In this document: one piece after another, positions 6,631 through 14,715 of the stretch | Numbering within the stretch: the stretch's first letter is position 1 | How the letters are laid out: each line of letters opens with the position of its first letter | Assembly (NCBI GenBank): GCA_045660265.1 | Contig: JAZRDM010000014.1 | Coordinates: forward strand, 1-49,264 | Source of the DNA: Scatosoma sp045660265 | GTDB lineage: Bacteria; Bacillota; Clostridia; Christensenellales; Borkfalkiaceae | Direction: 5' to 3' | DNA: 49,264 nucleotides | Position numbers and translations under genes: made by a program | The notes under the pieces: generated by a model | Database searches by the model: none | What the model saw: only the letters and a program-made list of their open reading frames with translations | What the model was told of the DNA's origin: nothing

Positions 6631-7713
6631 ATGAAAGAAAAAAAGGTGTATTTGACGTTGCAAAACGGTAGGGTATTCCAAGGCTACGCATTTGGCGCAG
6701 AAGGGGAAGCTATTGGAGAACTTGTCTTTAATACGGGCATGGTAGGGTATATCGAGAGTTTAAGCGATCCCAGTAATTTTGGGCAAATCCTTGTGCAAAC
6801 TTTCCCGCTTATTGGCAACTATGGTATGGTCAATTCGGACGTAGAAAGCGAAAAATCTTGGGTTTCGGCTTACGTAGTGCGTGAAATTTGCGATGAGCCG
6901 TCCAATTTCCGTATGGAAGGGAAGTTGGAGGAATACATCAAGGAGCAAGGCGTCATTGGCATCTATGGGGTGGATACGCGTGAACTTACGAAAATTCTTC
7001 GCGAAGAAGGCACGATGAATGCACGCATTAGCCGTCGCCCTTTGTCGCAAGATGAGCTTGCGAAGCTGCAAGGTTATGAAATTAAAAATGCGGTGGCAAC
7101 CGTTTCCCCGAAAACACAAAAGGTTTATGGGGAAAATACTGCAAAATATCGTGTTGCGCTTTGGAATTTTGGCGCAAAAAATAGCACGATACATTCTTTG
7201 CTTGCACAAGACTGCCAAGTGGTATCCGTACCCGCAACCGCAACAGCGGATGAGATTACAGCGCTGAACGTAGACGGCGTAGTGTTAAGCGACGGACCTG
7301 GTAATCCTGCGGAAAATATGGAATGTATTGCGCAAATCCGTGCATTTGCCGGCAAGAAACCTATTTTGGCGCTTGGGCTTGGACACCAAATGTTGGCTTT
7401 GGCACTCGGTGCTAAAATTAAAAAAGAAAAATATGGGCACCGCGGTAGCAATCAACCTATTAAGTGTGTGGAAAATGAAAAGGTATACGTTTCCACGCAA
7501 AACCACGGTTACAGCGTGGTAAAGGAAAGCGTAAGTCAAGGTGTTATAAGTTTTATCAACGTGAACGACGGCTCGTGTGAAGGGATTGAATATCCGACCC
7601 TGAACGCGATTGGCGTACAATTCCTGCCCGATTCCTGTGGGATTGGTCATACGGATAGTTATGTTTACGATAAGTTTTTTGCGCTTATGAAGAAGGAGAA
7701 AGAAAATGCCTAA
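6631..7713 (+). CDS. carA: Carbamoyl-phosphate synthase small subunit lacking the glutaminase triad
   Basis: 360 residues from the ATG at 6631, which aligns with the usual family start; an upstream TTG at 6598 is less likely, and AGGT precedes the ATG. The N-terminal CarA domain is normal (VFNTGMVGY, PLIGNYG). The C-terminal class I amidotransferase domain keeps its fold signatures (DGPGNP, LGHQ, GHRGSNQP, TQNHGYSV). The nucleophile Cys of the G-x-C-L-G-H-Q motif is Gly249 (codon GGG), and the HPE of the catalytic His/Glu is LPD (residues 332-334). All three triad positions known from E. coli CarA (C269, H353, E355) are lost. It should not hydrolyse glutamine, so carbamoyl phosphate synthesis here probably uses free ammonia. 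It overlaps carB by 8 bases. Confidence 0.9.
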   Translation: MKEKKVYLTLQNGRVFQGYAFGAEGEAIGELVFNTGMVGYIESLSDPSNFGQILVQTFPLIGNYGMVNSDVESEKSWVSAYVVREICDEPSNFRMEGKLEEYIKEQGVIGIYGVDTRELTKILREEGTMNARISRRPLSQDELAKLQGYEIKNAVATVSPKTQKVYGENTAKYRVALWNFGAKNSTIHSLLAQDCQVVSVPATATADEITALNVDGVVLSDGPGNPAENMECIAQIRAFAGKKPILALGLGHQMLALALGAKIKKEKYGHRGSNQPIKCVENEKVYVSTQNHGYSVVKESVSQGVISFINVNDGSCEGIEYPTLNAIGVQFLPDSCGIGHTDSYVYDKFFALMKKEKENA

Positions 7714-10700
7714 AAGAAGTGATATTAAAAAGGTTTTGGTGATCGGTTCTGGTCCTATCGTTATTGGCCAAGCGGCAGAATTCGACTATGCAGGCGCACA
7801 AGCTTGCCGCGTTATGAAAAGCGAAGGCGTAAACGTTGTATTGTGTAACTCCAACCCCGCAACGATTATGACGGATAAAGCGCTTGCGGACGAGATTTAT
7901 CTTGAACCTTTAACGGAAGAATCTTTAAAACGTATTATTTTAAAAGAAAAACCCGATAGTTTGTTGGCTTCACTTGGTGGGCAAACGGGTCTTACAATGG
8001 GTTGTAAACTTGCAAAATCGGGTTTCTTGGATGAACACGGCGTAAAACTTATCGGTACGAAGTTGGACGCAATCGACCGTTCGGAAGATAGAGAACTTTT
8101 CAAGGAAACGATGGAAAAAATCAATCAACCTTGCGTTCCTTCCGATATCGCTTATACGGTAGAAGAGTGTGTGGCGATTGCCAACAAGCTTGGTTATCCC
8201 GTAATTATCCGTCCTGCATACACCCTTGGCGGGGCAGGTGGCGGTGTGGCTTATGATGAAAGCCAGTTACGCTTAATTTCCCATAACGGTTTGATGCTTT
8301 CGCCTATTACGCAAGTATTGATAGAAAAATATATTGCTGGTTGGAAAGAAGTTGAATTTGAAGTTATTCGCGATAGAAAAGGGAATTGTCTTACCGTTTG
8401 TTCAATGGAAAACGTAGACCCCGTAGGCATTCACACGGGCGACTCTATCGTTGTTGCCCCCGCGGTAACGCTTACTACGAAAGAATATAATATGCTTCGT
8501 TCTGCTGCCTTGTCTATTATTACCGAACTGGGTATTGAAGGCGGCTGTAACGTACAGTTTGCGTTAAACCCCGATTCGTTTGAGTATTCTGTAATTGAGG
8601 TAAATCCTCGTGTTAGCCGTTCGTCGGCGTTGGCATCGAAAGCAACGGGTTTCCCGATTGCAAAAGTTACGTCGAAAATCGCGCTCGGTTATACGCTGGA
8701 TGAAATTGTAAACGACGTTACGGGTAAAACTTATGCTTGTTTCGAGCCGACAATCGACTATTTGGTTGTAAAAATGCCCAAGTGGCCGTTTGATAAATTC
8801 TTGTATGCGAAGCGTGAGTTGGGTACGAGAATGAAGGCGACGGGGGAAGTTATGTCTATCGGCACTTCGTTTGAAATGGCGATGATGAAGGCAGTACGCG
8901 GTGCGGAAATTTCGTGCAGTACCTTTAATTATAAGAAATTTATCAATTCGACGAAAGAGGAATTGATGGCAAAATTGCCGGAAATGACGGACGAAAGAAT
9001 TTTCGTAGTTTATGCAGCGCTCAAAAAGGGTGTGACGGTAGACGAGGTGTTCAATATCACCAAAATCGACCGTTGGTTCTTAAATAAATTTATGAACCTT
9101 ATCACGTATGAAAATCGTTTGGCTTCGGGCGAGAAGTTGACAAGAGCGCTTTATGAACAGGGCAAACGATTAGGATATTTGGATAAGGATATCGTTTTGT
9201 TAAGCGGTCAAAAAGTACCTTATCGTAAGAAAGTAGCCTATAAAATGGTTGATACTTGCGCGGCGGAATTCCCTGCCAAGACGCCGTATTTCTATTCGAC
9301 TTTTGACCCGCACGAACACGATGAGGCAAAGCCTTTTGTGGCAAACAGCAATAAAAAGCGCATTGTCGTTATCGGTTCAGGTCCTATCCGTATCGGGCAA
9401 GGTATCGAATTTGACTACTCTTCGGTGCATTGTGTTTGGACGTTGAAAGAGCTTGGTTATGAAGTGGTAATTATCAACAACAACCCCGAAACGGTTTCCA
9501 CGGACTTTGATACGGCGGATAGATTATACTTCGAGCCTTTAACGCCCGAAGACGTGCAACACGTTTTGGACATTGAAAAGCCTTACGGCGTAATCATTAC
9601 GTTTGGCGGACAAACGGCAATCAACCTTTGCGCATATTTCAATACGCACGGTATTCGTATTTTGGGTACGCCTGCGGATAGCGTGGATAGAGCTGAAGAT
9701 AGAGAGCGTTTTGAAGCGTTGCTTGAAAAATATGCAATTCCCCGTCCGAAAGCAATGACGGTTATGACGAAGGAAGAAGCCTTGGCGGCGGCGGATGTGT
9801 TAGAATATCCCGTGCTTCTTCGTCCTTCCTACGTAATCGGCGGTCAAAATATGACCATCGCGTTTACCCCCGAAGACGTTTGTCGTTATATGGACGTAAT
9901 CTTGGCGCAAGGCATTGAAAACCCCGTACTTTGCGATCAATATTTGATGGGTACGGAATTAGAAGTCGATGCGATTTCCGATGGTAAAGACGTGCTTATT
10001 CCTGGTATTATGCAACATATCGAGCGTACGGGTATTCACTCTGGCGACTCCATTGCCGTATATCCTCCCTATAACCTTGAAGACGCTATGTTGGAGCGTA
10101 TTATTGAGGTTTCCACACAGCTTGCATTAGAATTAAAGACGAAAGGGCTTATCAATATTCAATACCTTATCTATCGCGGTCAGCTTTACGTAATTGAAGT
10201 AAATCCCCGTGCATCGCGTACTGTTCCGTATATATCCAAAGTAACGGGCGTGCCGATGGTTGAGTTGGCAACGAAGATTATCGTTGGTGCGAAGCTTAAA
10301 AAGTTGGGCTATGGTACGGGTTTGTATCCTTCCTCGCCTTACGTTGCGGTTAAAGTGCCCGTATTCAGCTTTGAAAAACTCAATGACGTAAACTCTCAGC
10401 TTGGCCCCCAAATGAAATCAACGGGCGAAGTGCTTGGTATTGGTAAGACGATTGAAGAAGCAATGTTTAAAGGGCTTGTATCCGCAGGCTTTAAAATGTG
10501 TCACCCTTCCGAACGTAGGTCGGTTGGCGTATATATGACGGTTAATGATCAGGACAAGCTTGATTTGTTAACGATTGCAAAGAAGTTTGGGGATTTAGGC
10601 TGTACTATGTACGCAACGAAAGGTACGGCAAAGGTAATTACCGACCTTGGCTTTGATTGTCAAGTGGTGGATAGACTCTCCGCAACGGACACTGTAATCA

Positions 10701-11764
10701 AGTTGATGGACGAAGGGAAAATCGACTATATTGTTTATACGGGTAAGACGGACATTGAGTCTATCAACGACTTTATTCGCTTACATCACCACGCAATTTT
10801 GCTTGGCATCACGGTGCTTACGGCATTAGATACGGCAAATGCGCTTGCGGATATTATTGCAAGTAAGTTCACGGAAAATAACACCGAGCTTGTAGACATC
10901 AATGCATTGCGCGCGGAAAAGCTTAAATTGCAATTCACCAAGATGCAGTCCTGCGGCAACGATTTTATCGTGTTTGATAATCGAGATGGAAAAATTACTT
11001 GCCCCGAATCGATTGCGGTAAACTATTCCTTGCCTCACTACGGTATCGGCGGCGACGGTATTGTTTTGATTGAAAATTCGGCTGTTGCAGACGCAAAAAT
11101 GCGCCTTTTCAACGGTGACGGCACGGAAATGTTTGCAGGCGCAAACGCAGTGCGTTGTGTGGGTAAGTATTTATACGAAAAAGGCATTGTTCGTAAAAAC
11201 GATATGAAGATTGAAATTGCCAGAAACGTATGCGACGTTAGAGTGTATTCGTTTAGCGGCAAGGTAAATACGGCAAGCGTAAATCTTGGTAAAGTGGAAC
11301 TTGCGGGTAAAAAGATTCCTTGCGTATTTAACGAAGAACAAATCGTCGATAAAGCTGTAAAGGTTGCAGGCAGGGATTATAATATTACGCTTGTCAACGT
11401 TGGCAATCCTCATTGTGTTATTTTCAGCGGACAAGTAGACGCAATCAATATGTCGGCGGTTGGGTCTGCGTTTGAAAATTGCGAATATTTCCCCGATGGC
11501 GTAAGTACGGAAGTTGTACGCGTCGTAAACAAGGTTACGTTAAAGATGCGCGCTTACGAGCGTGGAAACGGTGAAACTTGGGCGTGCGGTACGGGCGCGT
11601 GTGCGGCTGTGGTTGCGGCGGTACTTAACGGTTACTGCGAAATGGATACCAACGTAACGGTAAAACTTCGCGGCGGGGATTTAACGGTAAACTATCATTC
11701 TGCCGGCGACGTAGAATTGATGGGCAATGTTAAAACTGTTTATGAAGGTATGCTTGAAATTTAA
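7706..11764 (+). CDS. carB: Carbamoyl-phosphate synthase large subunit fused to a diaminopimelate epimerase-like domain
   Basis: One uninterrupted frame of 1352 residues. Residues 1-1070 or so are a complete CarB: two ATP-grasp halves (GSGPIVIGQAAEFDYAG and GSGPIRIGQGIEFDYSS; VIEVNPRVSRSSALASK and VIEVNPRASRTVPY) and the C-terminal MGS-like regulatory domain. From about residue 1075 a DapF domain begins at once (KMQSCGNDF, GIGGDGIV, NVGNPHCV, ERGNGETWACGTGACA). DapF epimerises LL-diaminopimelate for lysine and peptidoglycan using two cysteines. The second is kept (C1294), but the first, normally in MCGN, is Gly1145 in the sequence FAGAN. CarB residues look intact, so that half should be active. 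The epimerase half may be inactive or altered. A good ribosome binding site lies in the end of carA. Confidence 0.92.
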   Translation: MPKRSDIKKVLVIGSGPIVIGQAAEFDYAGAQACRVMKSEGVNVVLCNSNPATIMTDKALADEIYLEPLTEESLKRIILKEKPDSLLASLGGQTGLTMGCKLAKSGFLDEHGVKLIGTKLDAIDRSEDRELFKETMEKINQPCVPSDIAYTVEECVAIANKLGYPVIIRPAYTLGGAGGGVAYDESQLRLISHNGLMLSPITQVLIEKYIAGWKEVEFEVIRDRKGNCLTVCSMENVDPVGIHTGDSIVVAPAVTLTTKEYNMLRSAALSIITELGIEGGCNVQFALNPDSFEYSVIEVNPRVSRSSALASKATGFPIAKVTSKIALGYTLDEIVNDVTGKTYACFEPTIDYLVVKMPKWPFDKFLYAKRELGTRMKATGEVMSIGTSFEMAMMKAVRGAEISCSTFNYKKFINSTKEELMAKLPEMTDERIFVVYAALKKGVTVDEVFNITKIDRWFLNKFMNLITYENRLASGEKLTRALYEQGKRLGYLDKDIVLLSGQKVPYRKKVAYKMVDTCAAEFPAKTPYFYSTFDPHEHDEAKPFVANSNKKRIVVIGSGPIRIGQGIEFDYSSVHCVWTLKELGYEVVIINNNPETVSTDFDTADRLYFEPLTPEDVQHVLDIEKPYGVIITFGGQTAINLCAYFNTHGIRILGTPADSVDRAEDRERFEALLEKYAIPRPKAMTVMTKEEALAAADVLEYPVLLRPSYVIGGQNMTIAFTPEDVCRYMDVILAQGIENPVLCDQYLMGTELEVDAISDGKDVLIPGIMQHIERTGIHSGDSIAVYPPYNLEDAMLERIIEVSTQLALELKTKGLINIQYLIYRGQLYVIEVNPRASRTVPYISKVTGVPMVELATKIIVGAKLKKLGYGTGLYPSSPYVAVKVPVFSFEKLNDVNSQLGPQMKSTGEVLGIGKTIEEAMFKGLVSAGFKMCHPSERRSVGVYMTVNDQDKLDLLTIAKKFGDLGCTMYATKGTAKVITDLGFDCQVVDRLSATDTVIKLMDEGKIDYIVYTGKTDIESINDFIRLHHHAILLGITVLTALDTANALADIIASKFTENNTELVDINALRAEKLKLQFTKMQSCGNDFIVFDNRDGKITCPESIAVNYSLPHYGIGGDGIVLIENSAVADAKMRLFNGDGTEMFAGANAVRCVGKYLYEKGIVRKNDMKIEIARNVCDVRVYSFSGKVNTASVNLGKVELAGKKIPCVFNEEQIVDKAVKVAGRDYNITLVNVGNPHCVIFSGQVDAINMSAVGSAFENCEYFPDGVSTEVVRVVNKVTLKMRAYERGNGETWACGTGACAAVVAAVLNGYCEMDTNVTVKLRGGDLTVNYHSAGDVELMGNVKTVYEGMLEI

Positions 11765-11792
11765 CCTTTAAAATTCTAATCGGAGTGATTTT

Positions 11793-12380
11793 ATGGATCT
11801 TTTATACGAAGAAAGTTCAACAGCGAGAAATGCTGAAAAAAAACAGAAAAAATATGTCGTTTTAAATATTTTTTCTAGTATTTTTCTAATCCTAGGCATT
11901 TTGACTGCGTTCTTTTTCATTTTATTTATTCCAAATATTGCATTTATGTTTTTCTTCGGTTCGGGTGCTTTGACGTTTTGGGGATTTTGGTTCATCTTTT
12001 TTAAATGGAAAAGCATTATCAACGTCAGCTATGATTACGTGCTTGTATCCGACGAAATACGTATTTCAAAAGTTATTAACGTAAACCGAAGAAAACTCGT
12101 TGCTCGTTTCCAAACGGAAGCAATCGTGCAAATCGGCGACGTGGATTCTACCTCTTACGAACGTTTTAGGGCGGATCCTAACGTAAAAACCGTGGTTTGT
12201 ACGTCCAACGAAGAAGCGGCGAAGGGAAAGTTCTTTATGTATATTCTTGCGGATTACAACGGAAGAAAGTTGTTTGTTTTGGAATGTAGGGAAGAATTGT
12301 TGATGAATATTATGCGTTGCACCAAGCGTACGGCGTTGGATAGAGATTACGTTTCGCAAGCAAAGAAGGCGCAAGGTTAA
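11793..12380 (+). CDS. Small membrane protein, DUF6106-like
   Basis: 195 residues. Two hydrophobic segments near the N-terminus (about residues 25-50 and 52-72) are followed by a soluble, beta-rich domain with SYDYVLVSDEIRISKVINV and a second half containing ILADYNGRKLFVLE. The pattern resembles the uncharacterised DUF6106 proteins of Clostridia, but I am not certain of that family name. No catalytic motif is visible. It starts 28 bases after carB-dapF with GGAG in between and overlaps the next gene's start at its stop, so it is an operon member. Its role is unknown. Confidence 0.6.
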   Translation: MDLLYEESSTARNAEKKQKKYVVLNIFSSIFLILGILTAFFFILFIPNIAFMFFFGSGALTFWGFWFIFFKWKSIINVSYDYVLVSDEIRISKVINVNRRKLVARFQTEAIVQIGDVDSTSYERFRADPNVKTVVCTSNEEAAKGKFFMYILADYNGRKLFVLECREELLMNIMRCTKRTALDRDYVSQAKKAQG

Positions 12381-13513
12381 TGATGATATATTTGGATAAT
12401 GCCGCCACGACGAAACCTTCTTTAAAGGCAGTAGAACGTGCGCAGGTATATATAACGGAAAAATTTTATAATCCTTCCGCTTTATACAAGGAAGGATTTG
12501 CATTACAGAGCGAGCTGAAAAAGGCGCGCTCCGTTTTGCTTAGTAAGGTAGCGGACGAAAGCGCATTTGAGGTAGTATTTACCTCGTGTGGTACAGAATC
12601 GGACAACCAAGCAATTTTTTCGTTTGCAAGGCGCGGAAATGCCGTTACGACCGAGGGCGAACATTCGGCGGTTTTGGCGGCTTTTCACGAGTTAAAGACG
12701 CGCGGGGTGGCGGAACCCCGCTATGCTCCGTTGTTAAAAGACGGCAGAGTGGACGTAGAGAGATTGTTGGCGCTTGTAGACGATAAAACAAGTTTTGTTT
12801 CCGTAATGCACGTAAACAATGAAATCGGGGCAATCAACGATGTAAACGCCATTGCCAAAGCGGTGAAGCAAAAAAATCCCCGCGTAATTTTTCACGTGGA
12901 CGGTATACAGGCATATGGAAAAATTCCTTTTCGTTTGGCAAAGGAAATTGATTTATATTCCGTCAGCGCCCACAAAATCGGTGGGTTAAAAGGCGTTGGT
13001 GCTTTGTTTAAGCGTAAATCCTTGGTTTTGCCTGCATACATTATCGGCGGTGGGCAGGAAGGCGGCAAGCGTAGCGGCACGGAAAATACCTTTGGAATTA
13101 TGCAATTTTCTTACGCCGTTGAAGAGAAATTTAATTCTTTAAAAGCGGATTTTGAGCGTATGCGCGAATATCGCGAGACGCTTTGGGATGGTCTTGATAA
13201 AGAGGTTTATACACGTTTATCTTCCGAAACGGGAACGCCGTATATATTAACGGTTTCCGCAGTAGGCTTGCGTGGTGCTGTTTTGCAACAAATGGCAAAC
13301 GATAAAGGGCTTTTAATCGGTACGGGTTCTGCGTGTTCATCGAATAGTAAACTTCGTTTTAGTAAGGTCGTTTTAGGTTGCGGTTATGACGAAAAGACAG
13401 CCGACGGCGTTTTACGTATTAGTTTTTCTTCAGAAACAACTATGGAAGAAATAGAATTCGCCGTTTCGGTGCTTAATGAAATTGGCAGAGATTTGAAAAA
13501 TAGAATGAAATAA
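12380..13513 (+). CDS. Cysteine desulfurase (NifS/IscS type) serving ThiI
   Basis: A PLP enzyme that removes sulfur from cysteine as a persulfide. It begins MIYLDNAATTKP, typical of the family. The PLP Lys is K199 in SAHKIGG and the persulfide Cys is C319 in TGSACSS. Two ATGs overlap the previous stop (12380 and 12383); the second gives the standard N-terminus and better spacing to AAGG, so it may be the true start. Directly downstream is thiI, nine bases away. In Bacillota this pairing (NifZ-ThiI in Bacillus) supplies sulfur for 4-thiouridine in tRNA, because the ThiI lacks its own rhodanese domain. An extra role in Fe-S assembly cannot be excluded. Confidence 0.9.
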   Translation: MMIYLDNAATTKPSLKAVERAQVYITEKFYNPSALYKEGFALQSELKKARSVLLSKVADESAFEVVFTSCGTESDNQAIFSFARRGNAVTTEGEHSAVLAAFHELKTRGVAEPRYAPLLKDGRVDVERLLALVDDKTSFVSVMHVNNEIGAINDVNAIAKAVKQKNPRVIFHVDGIQAYGKIPFRLAKEIDLYSVSAHKIGGLKGVGALFKRKSLVLPAYIIGGGQEGGKRSGTENTFGIMQFSYAVEEKFNSLKADFERMREYRETLWDGLDKEVYTRLSSETGTPYILTVSAVGLRGAVLQQMANDKGLLIGTGSACSSNSKLRFSKVVLGCGYDEKTADGVLRISFSSETTMEEIEFAVSVLNEIGRDLKNRMK

Positions 13514-13522
13514 GAGGATACG

Positions 13523-14680
13523 ATGAAGAAAGTTATAATTATACGTTATTCGGAAATTTATTTAAAAGGTAAAAATAGGGGCTTCTTCGAACGTGCGTTT
13601 GAACAAAATTTAACTCGTGCTTTGCGTTCGTTTGAACACGAGCTTGTAAGACAAAGCGGGCGCTATACCGTCCGTAATTTTGCGGAAGATGAAATTGAGG
13701 AAATTATCACGCAACTCAAAAAGGTTTTTGGTTTGCACACTTTAAGCGTAGCCTATGAAACGGAATCGGATATGAACTCCATTTTTGAGGCGGCGAAGTT
13801 GGTTTCGCGCGCAAGCGGCACTTTTAAGGTGGAATCGCACCGTGGTGATAAAAAATATCCCTTAACTTCCGTTGAAATTAGCAAGAAGCTCGGTGGTATG
13901 CTTTTAGATTATTTCAAGGGCGGGTTGTCCGTAGACGTGCATAATCCGTCTTTTAGCGTTCGCGTAGATATTCGTGAAAACGGAAAGGCGCTTGTGTTTG
14001 GCGAATTTATTCAAGGTGCCAACGGTATGCCCGTCGGTACGGCAGGCAAGGGTGTTTTATTGCTTTCGGGCGGTATCGACAGCCCCGTGGCTGGCTATAT
14101 GATGGCAAAACGCGGTATGAAAATTGATTGTTTGCATTTCCACAGCTATCCTTACACCAACTTACAAGCCAAGGAAAAAGTGGTGGATTTGGCTAGAATC
14201 TTATCCGAATATACTTGCGGTACAAAACTTTGTACGGTTAGCGTAACGCATATTCAAGAGGCGATTCACGAAAAATGCAAACCTGAACTGATGATCACCC
14301 TTTTAAGACGTTTTATGTATCGAATCGCTGAACGACACGCAAAACACATTGGTGGTCAATGTTTGGTTACGGGGGAAAGTCTTGGTCAGGTTGCCAGTCA
14401 AACGATTGAAGGGATTACTTCTTCCAACTCCGTGGTGGAAGAGTTGCCCGTTTTACGTCCTTTAATCGGCTTTGATAAAAATGAAATTATTGATATTTCC
14501 GTAAAGATGGGCGCATATGAAACCTCTATTTTGCCTTTTGAGGATTGCTGTACGGTATTCTTGCCCGACTTCCCTGCAATTCGTCCAAAGCTTGCGGATA
14601 TCTTACGTGAAGAAGCAAAGTTAGACGTAGAGGGTTTAATTGAAGAAGCCTTTGCAAGTCTTGAAAAAATTGAATTATAA
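13523..14680 (+). CDS. thiI: tRNA 4-thiouridine synthase ThiI
   Basis: 385 residues. The N-terminal ferredoxin-like and THUMP RNA-binding region is followed by a PP-loop ATPase domain with SGGIDS at about residues 181-186 and the conserved EDCCTVF near the C-terminus. There is no C-terminal rhodanese domain, as in Bacillus ThiI. It adenylates U8 of tRNA and receives sulfur from the partner desulfurase encoded just upstream. A role in thiamine thiazole synthesis is less likely for this short form. The start has a GAGG site a few bases ahead. It ends the car operon at a strong terminator. Confidence 0.93.
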   Translation: MKKVIIIRYSEIYLKGKNRGFFERAFEQNLTRALRSFEHELVRQSGRYTVRNFAEDEIEEIITQLKKVFGLHTLSVAYETESDMNSIFEAAKLVSRASGTFKVESHRGDKKYPLTSVEISKKLGGMLLDYFKGGLSVDVHNPSFSVRVDIRENGKALVFGEFIQGANGMPVGTAGKGVLLLSGGIDSPVAGYMMAKRGMKIDCLHFHSYPYTNLQAKEKVVDLARILSEYTCGTKLCTVSVTHIQEAIHEKCKPELMITLLRRFMYRIAERHAKHIGGQCLVTGESLGQVASQTIEGITSSNSVVEELPVLRPLIGFDKNEIIDISVKMGAYETSILPFEDCCTVFLPDFPAIRPKLADILREEAKLDVEGLIEEAFASLEKIEL

Positions 14681-14689
14681 CAAAAGCGG

Positions 14690-14713
14690 AGCGCCCACTT
14701 TGAAGTGGGCGCT
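14690..14713. terminator. Bidirectional terminator between thiI and the PBP gene
   Basis: AGCGCCCACTT pairs perfectly with AAGTGGGCGCT around a 2-base gap. T/A-rich flanks on both sides suit two converging genes. Confidence 0.75.
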
Positions 14714-14715
14714 TA

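Noticed and set aside
6631..7713. carA as a pseudogene
   Set aside because: The frame is complete, overlaps carB properly and keeps non-catalytic fold motifs, so selective loss of the triad is a better reading.
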